A stretch of DNA of 64,000 bases from Alcanivorax profundi. Lineage in GTDB: Bacteria; Pseudomonadota; Gammaproteobacteria; Pseudomonadales; Alcanivoracaceae. Numbering within the stretch: position 1 is the first letter of the stretch; each line of letters starts with the position of its first letter. Below are positions 60,299 to 64,000 of the stretch, piece after piece. The notes under the pieces were generated by a model. It worked only from the letters and a program-made list of their open reading frames with translations. It was not told the origin of the DNA and did not search any database. Location of the stretch: the NCBI RefSeq assembly GCF_003597125.1, contig NZ_QYYA01000002.1:62001-126000 (forward strand), given 5' to 3'. The position numbers and the translations under genes are program-made.

Positions 60299-60874
60299 TC
60301 AGGGCGCCTTGCTGACCACCACCCGCGCCGGGCGAATCAGACGGCCATTGAGCTGATAGCCTTTCTCCAGCACCTCAATCACCGTGTTCGGGTCCACATT
60401 GGGTACCGGCACCATGGTCATGGCTTCATGCAATTCCGGATTGAACGGCTCATCGCTGGGGCTGATCTGCTCCAGGTTGTACTTGCCGAACACATCCAGC
60501 AGGGACTTGAGGGTCAGCTCGATGCCTTCACGGGCCGGCTTCAGGGCCTCGTCTTGCGCATCCAGCGCCGCCAGCCCACGCTCCAGGTTGTCTGCCACAC
60601 TCAGCAGATCACCCGCGAATTTTTCCAGCGCGAACTTGTGGGCGTGCTGCACATCTCGCTCGGCACGCTTGCGCACGTTCTGCACTTCGGCCTGGGCACG
60701 GATATCCGCCTCACCCAGTGCCTTCTTTACCTTCGCCAGTTCGGCTTCCACCTCTGCCAGCGCCTCTTCGGCGGTGGGCTCGGCGGCCTCTGCCTCGGCC
60801 TGAGCAGCCTGCTGCTCTTCCACGGTTTCTACCTGCGGCTCGGCGGCCTTCTGGTCTTTTTCCTGCTCACTCAT
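60299..60874 (-). CDS. grpE: Nucleotide exchange factor GrpE
   Basis: Dimeric ADP-release factor for DnaK. 191 residues: acidic Glu/Ala-rich N-terminus (about 1-60), long paired helix (to about 115), four-helix and beta-wing region with PDEPFNPELHEAM-type sequence (SDEPFNPELHEAMTMV). GGAG lies six bases before the ATG. Own sigma-32-type promoter at 60924-60951. Confidence 0.96.
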   Translation of the reverse strand: MSEQEKDQKAAEPQVETVEEQQAAQAEAEAAEPTAEEALAEVEAELAKVKKALGEADIRAQAEVQNVRKRAERDVQHAHKFALEKFAGDLLSVADNLERGLAALDAQDEALKPAREGIELTLKSLLDVFGKYNLEQISPSDEPFNPELHEAMTMVPVPNVDPNTVIEVLEKGYQLNGRLIRPARVVVSKAP

Positions 60875-60923
60875 TTGTCACTCCACATCCCTAAACCGGG
60901 CTTTTCCAGGAAAGCCGGCAAAG

Positions 60924-60951
60924 ATATGGGAACTGTTGGTGGGGATTCAAG
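60924..60951 (-). promoter_or_regulatory. Sigma-32 promoter of grpE
   Basis: Minus strand CTTGAAT (60951-60945), 13-base spacer starting CCCCACC, then TCCCATAT (60931-60924). Its -35 and following bases (CTTGAATCCCC) are identical to the hslV promoter. Confidence 0.8.
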
Positions 60952-60960
60952 GGAAAGGCA

Positions 60961-60990
60961 GTGAATAGTTAATAGTGAACAGTTAACAGC
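60961..60990 (-). repeat. 7-bp tandem repeat upstream of grpE promoter
   Basis: Minus strand units CTGTTA, ACTGTTC, ACTATTA, ACTATTC, ACT, ending ten bases before the grpE -35. Homologous to 24851-24883 upstream of hslV. Confidence 0.75.
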
Positions 60991-61056
60991 GCCGCGAGAG
61001 GGGTTGGTGGGTGCCGGGACGGCGCAGGGCGCGTTCAGGCGGCTGTCAGCGCATCC

Positions 61057-61080
61057 TGTGGGAGCTTGCCTGCAAGCGAT
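61057..61080 (+). repeat. REP-like element, GGAGCTTGCCTGCAAGCGAT type
   Basis: Single copy, TGTGGGAGCTTGCCTGCAAG then CGAT; family members at 24717-24780 and 54649-54695. Confidence 0.75.
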
Positions 61081-61113
61081 GGCCCTCCGCCCCCTGCCCG
61101 CGTCAGATCATGC

Positions 61114-61142
61114 TGTGGGAGCGGTGGTTCCACCGCGATTTT
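61114..61142 (+). repeat. REP-like element, TGTGGGAGCGGTGG type
   Basis: TGTGGGAGCGGTGGTTCCAC with GGTGG-TT-CCACC dyad; partner of 24661-24687. A related element with another dyad (GTGGTCAAACGACCAC) follows at 61160-61187. Confidence 0.65.
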
Positions 61143-61203
61143 CAGCACCCTGCCGAGGGACCGTGGTCAAACGACCACTCCCACAGAGCCTTCGACTACA
61201 GGC

Positions 61204-61240
61204 AGTTAGCTGTCAACTGTCCACTCTCAACTGTCAACTG
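61204..61240 (+). repeat. 7-bp tandem repeat at the hrcA stop
   Basis: Units CTGTCA, ACTGTCC, ACTCTCA, ACTGTCA, ACTG on the plus strand, i.e. inverted relative to the 60961-60990 block and about 75% alike. It ends two bases before the hrcA stop codon (61243). Confidence 0.65.
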
Positions 61241-61242
61241 AA

Positions 61243-62292
61243 TTACAGCTGGGTGAGGGCCGCCGAGAGGATCTTGGCGGTGATATCCACGGTGGGGATC
61301 ACTTTTTCGTAGTCCATGCGGGTGGGGCCCACCACGGCGAGGACGCCCACCGGGCCGTTCTCGGCACGGTAAGGGGCAGAAATCAGCGAGTAATCCTCGA
61401 AGGGACGAAAACCGGACTCCCGACCAATGAAAATCTGCACCCCGTCGGCCTTCATGGAACGCTCCAGCAAGTGCAGGATGTCGCGCTTGTGGTTGAAGGC
61501 ATCAAACAGATCCCGCAGCTGGCCCAGATTGTCCGCCTCGGCAGACTGAATCAGGTTGGACTCTCCGGAAACCACATAATCAGAATCAGATTGCTCCGTA
61601 CGCAGGGCCTTGTCGGCCACCGCCACCGCCGTTTGCATCAGGGCATCCATCTGCTGACGGTCCGCATTCATGGTATTGAGCAGGCCATCGCAGATACTGT
61701 TCAAGTCGCAACCGGCATAGGTGTGATTGATGTAGTTGGCGGCCTGCCGCAGCTCCACCTCATCGTAATCCCGGTCGGTATGAATGATACGGTTCTGCAC
61801 CTCAGAGCGGTTCACCACCAGCACCACCAGCACCCGCTTACCCGACAACGGTAGAAACTCCACCTGCCGCAGGGTGCTCACCTCACGACGTGGCACCGCC
61901 ACCAGCCCCGCCATACGCGTCAGCTCCGCCAGCGTCTTTGACGCCTGGGCGATCAACTCTTGCGGCGATTGCTCCGGCGCCAGCAGCTGGTTCAACTCGC
62001 GCTTCAGATCCCTGTGATCCGGCCGCTCCATCACACTGGTCGCCAGTAGGGAATCCACATACATGCGGTAACCCAATTCGGTCGGAATCCGCCCGGCAGA
62101 CGTATGCGGGCTGGCCAGAATGCCCAGATCCTCCAGCTCCGCCATGATATTGCGGATGGTGGCCGGGCTGACTTTGAGACCACTGCCGGAAGCCAGCGTC
62201 TTGGAACCCACCGGCTGGCCATCGCGAATATGGCGCTCCACCAGCGTCATCAGCAGGCGTTGTTTGCGTTCGTTGAGGTCCAGTTTGGTCAT
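61243..62292 (-). CDS. hrcA: Heat-inducible transcription repressor HrcA
   Basis: Repressor of chaperone genes that binds CIRCE operators and is kept folded by GroE. 349 residues: winged-helix domain (about 1-85) with the recognition region PVGSKTLA...SPATIRNIMAELEDLG, a dimerising GAF-like domain and an inserted segment. It heads the hrcA-grpE-dnaK-dnaJ order known from other bacteria. I read no CIRCE (TTAGCACTC-N9-GAGTGCTAA) in front of hrcA, grpE, dnaK or dnaJ, so its target is probably groESL elsewhere. Confidence 0.95.
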   Translation of the reverse strand: MTKLDLNERKQRLLMTLVERHIRDGQPVGSKTLASGSGLKVSPATIRNIMAELEDLGILASPHTSAGRIPTELGYRMYVDSLLATSVMERPDHRDLKRELNQLLAPEQSPQELIAQASKTLAELTRMAGLVAVPRREVSTLRQVEFLPLSGKRVLVVLVVNRSEVQNRIIHTDRDYDEVELRQAANYINHTYAGCDLNSICDGLLNTMNADRQQMDALMQTAVAVADKALRTEQSDSDYVVSGESNLIQSAEADNLGQLRDLFDAFNHKRDILHLLERSMKADGVQIFIGRESGFRPFEDYSLISAPYRAENGPVGVLAVVGPTRMDYEKVIPTVDITAKILSAALTQL

Positions 62293-62379
62293 GAGAATAT
62301 ATGTACCAGAAAGTCCCGGTCATTATACAGCCCCACAGGGACTTACACTTCCCCGCTGTTTGCCCTAGTATTGGCCTTA

Positions 62380-62395
62380 CTGACCATAAGGACAG
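62380..62395 (+). promoter_or_regulatory. Candidate LexA box upstream of recN
   Basis: CTGACCATAAGGACAG fits CTG-N10-CAG with a perfect right half (ACAG) and an imperfect left half (CTGA for CTGT), 36 bases before the recN ATG. recN is an SOS gene in E. coli. The match is weak. Confidence 0.3.
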
Positions 62396-62431
62396 CACCT
62401 TCATCAGTGCAGGCAAATGCAGGAGAGCCCG

Positions 62432-64000
62432 ATGCTGACCCACCTGAGTGTTCGCCACTTCGCCACCGTCGATCAGCTAGAGCTGGAGCCAGAGAACGGG
62501 CTTACCGTCATCAGCGGCGAAACCGGCGCGGGCAAGTCTGTCATTATCGATGCGCTGGGGCTGACCCTGGGCGATCGGGCCGACTCCAGCGTGGTACGGC
62601 ACGGGCATGACCGGGCTGAGGTGCTCGCCACCTTTGATGTCAGCGACAATCCGGCCGCCCGGCAATGGCTGTCGGAACGGGAACTGGACGACGACAACCA
62701 GTGCCTGTTGCGCCGCACCGTGCGCGCCGATGGCCGCTCCCGGGCCTACGTGAATGGCACGCCGACCCCGCTGGCAGAAGTCCGCGATCTGGGCGAACGC
62801 CTGATCAGCATCCACAGCCAGCATGAACACCAGGCCCTGCTCAAGAAAGAGGCCCACCGGCAACTACTGGACAATTTCGCCGATGCCCGCGATCTGGCCG
62901 GCACCGTGCGTGAGCAGTGGCGCAGCTGGCAGAAGGCCCGCCGCGCCCACGACGACGCCCTCAACCAGGCCCGCGAGCAAAACGAGCGTGAAGAACTGCT
63001 GCGCTTCCAGCTGGAAGAACTGGACGCGCTCGCCCTGCAGGAAGGCGAATTGCAGGAGCTGGAACAGGAACAGCAGCGTCTGGCCAACGCCGAAGGGCTG
63101 ATTCGTATCTGCCAGCAATCCCTTGGCGCCTTGTACGAAGGCGACGACGGCACCTGCAACGATCACCTCAGCCAGGTAAGCCACTGGCTCGATGATGCGC
63201 GCCGGCAAGATGAAGGCCTGGCCAGCATTGCCGACACAGTGGAATCCGCCCGCCTGCAAGTCGAAGCCGCGGCCGATGACCTGCGCCACTACCTGGAAAA
63301 ACTTGATCTGGATCCGGAGCGCCTTAGCCAGGTAGAAGAGCGCCTGAGCCAGTGCTACACCCTGGCCCGAAAATACCGCATTCGCCCCGAGGAGCTGGTA
63401 GAACACCACCAGGGACTGCTGTCGGAATCCGAAGCACTCGGCAATGTGGACGCCCACCTCCATGCCCTGGCAGAAGCGGAAAGCGCAGCAGAAAAGCAGT
63501 ACATGGACAGCGCCCTGACACTGGGCAAGGCCCGCCGCAAGGCTGGCCAATCACTCACCCAGCAAGTCCAGAAACAACTCACCGCACTGGGCATGAAAGC
63601 GGCCGTACTGGAAGCGCGCCTGAGCGAATGCAACCCCGGCGCCGACGGGCTCGAGGACGTCGAATTCCTGTTCTCCGCCAATCCCGGCCAACCCCTGAAA
63701 CCGCTGGGCAAGGTGGCCTCCGGCGGTGAATTGTCGAGGGTCAGCCTGGCCATCCAGGTGATCTGCGCCCGCAACCTCACCGTGCCCAGCCTGGTCTTCG
63801 ATGAAGTCGACGTGGGCGTCGGCGGCGGTGTCGCCGAAATTGTCGGGCGCCTGCTGCGCGAGCTGGGCAGCCACGCGCAAGTACTGTGTATTACCCACCA
63901 GGCCCAGGTCGCCAGCCAGGGCCATCAGCACTGGCAAGTCAGCAAGATTCAGGGCGACGACACCACACACACCCGCATCCACGGGCTCGATAACGCGGCC
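62432..64000 (+). CDS. recN: DNA repair protein RecN, 3' end cut off by window edge
   Basis: SMC-like ATPase for double-strand break repair. ATG at 62432 with AGGAG six bases upstream; 523 residues are inside the window of about 555 expected. Walker A GETGAGKS at 29-36, long coiled-coil arms (about 150-380, Glu/Gln/Leu-rich), the signature SGGELSR and Walker B LVFDEVDVGVGG with the following His loop (CITHQAQVAS) are present. Divergent from hrcA, as in other gammaproteobacteria. Confidence 0.97.
   Translation, partial: MLTHLSVRHFATVDQLELEPENGLTVISGETGAGKSVIIDALGLTLGDRADSSVVRHGHDRAEVLATFDVSDNPAARQWLSERELDDDNQCLLRRTVRADGRSRAYVNGTPTPLAEVRDLGERLISIHSQHEHQALLKKEAHRQLLDNFADARDLAGTVREQWRSWQKARRAHDDALNQAREQNEREELLRFQLEELDALALQEGELQELEQEQQRLANAEGLIRICQQSLGALYEGDDGTCNDHLSQVSHWLDDARRQDEGLASIADTVESARLQVEAAADDLRHYLEKLDLDPERLSQVEERLSQCYTLARKYRIRPEELVEHHQGLLSESEALGNVDAHLHALAEAESAAEKQYMDSALTLGKARRKAGQSLTQQVQKQLTALGMKAAVLEARLSECNPGADGLEDVEFLFSANPGQPLKPLGKVASGGELSRVSLAIQVICARNLTVPSLVFDEVDVGVGGGVAEIVGRLLRELGSHAQVLCITHQAQVASQGHQHWQVSKIQGDDTTHTRIHGLDNAA

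Larger units (their letters stand above)
60875..61242. other. 368-base gap between grpE and hrcA with promoter and repeats
   Basis: No gene. It holds the grpE heat-shock promoter (60924-60951), a 7-bp tandem repeat (60961-60990), REP-like elements (61057-61080, 61114-61142, and a variant at 61160-61187), and a second, inverted 7-bp repeat block (61204-61240) touching the hrcA stop. Confidence 0.8.

Overview
This is a stretch of core bacterial chromosome, about 64 kb and nearly fully coding, from a gammaproteobacterium. Type IV pilus genes pilMNOPQ beside ponA, the hslVU / ubiEJB / hisE / tatABC run, and the dnaJ-dapB-carAB-greA-yhbY-rlmE-ftsH-folP-glmM-tpiA-secG-tRNA-rimP-nusA-infB-rbfA-truB-rpsO-pnp run follow the known Pseudomonas gene order very closely. 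An hrcA gene ahead of grpE, and the absence of the pha cluster between hslU and ubiE, point away from Pseudomonas itself and toward an Alcanivorax-like relative; that genus guess is inference. I see no prophage, transposase, CRISPR array, rRNA or plasmid-type gene.

Layout. 1-15188 (all minus): truncated hemE, gltBD (glutamate synthase), a DamX-like SPOR protein, aroB, aroK, pilMNOPQ. 15388-17901: ponA (plus). 17994-19603: malic enzyme and rpmE (minus). 19754-32475 (plus): priA, argS, a FtsN-like SPOR protein, hslVU, an unknown protein, ubiE-ubiJ-ubiB, hisE, tatABC. 32476-32960: a repeat-rich gap where two gene blocks that lie apart in P. aeruginosa meet. 32961-48751 (minus): pnp, rpsO, truB, rbfA, infB, nusA, rimP, initiator tRNA, tRNA-Leu, secG, tpiA, glmM, folP, ftsH, rlmE. 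49043-49357: yhbY (plus). 49459-62292 (minus): greA, carB, carA, dapB, an unknown exported protein, dnaJ, dnaK, grpE, hrcA. 62432-end: recN (plus, truncated).

The genes serve nitrogen assimilation, shikimate, folate, heme, ubiquinone, pyrimidine/arginine and lysine precursors, wall synthesis and pili, translation and RNA decay, and protein quality control (hslVU, ftsH, dnaKJ-grpE, hrcA). The most interesting signals are regulatory: sigma-32-type promoters at hslV, grpE and dnaK; a 7-bp tandem-repeat block directly upstream of the hslV and grpE promoters; a carA leader with its own promoter, a terminator-like hairpin and a 42-codon reading frame ending on the carA UUG start; an inverted repeat over the gltB promoter; and at least five families of short intergenic repeats, often next to stop codons. 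Two protein oddities are a DamX-like protein whose P-loop lacks its lysine and a UbiB with Asp-Ala-Ala where the family has Asp-x-Gly. The initiator tRNA gene has a U1:U72 mismatch instead of the usual C1:A72.
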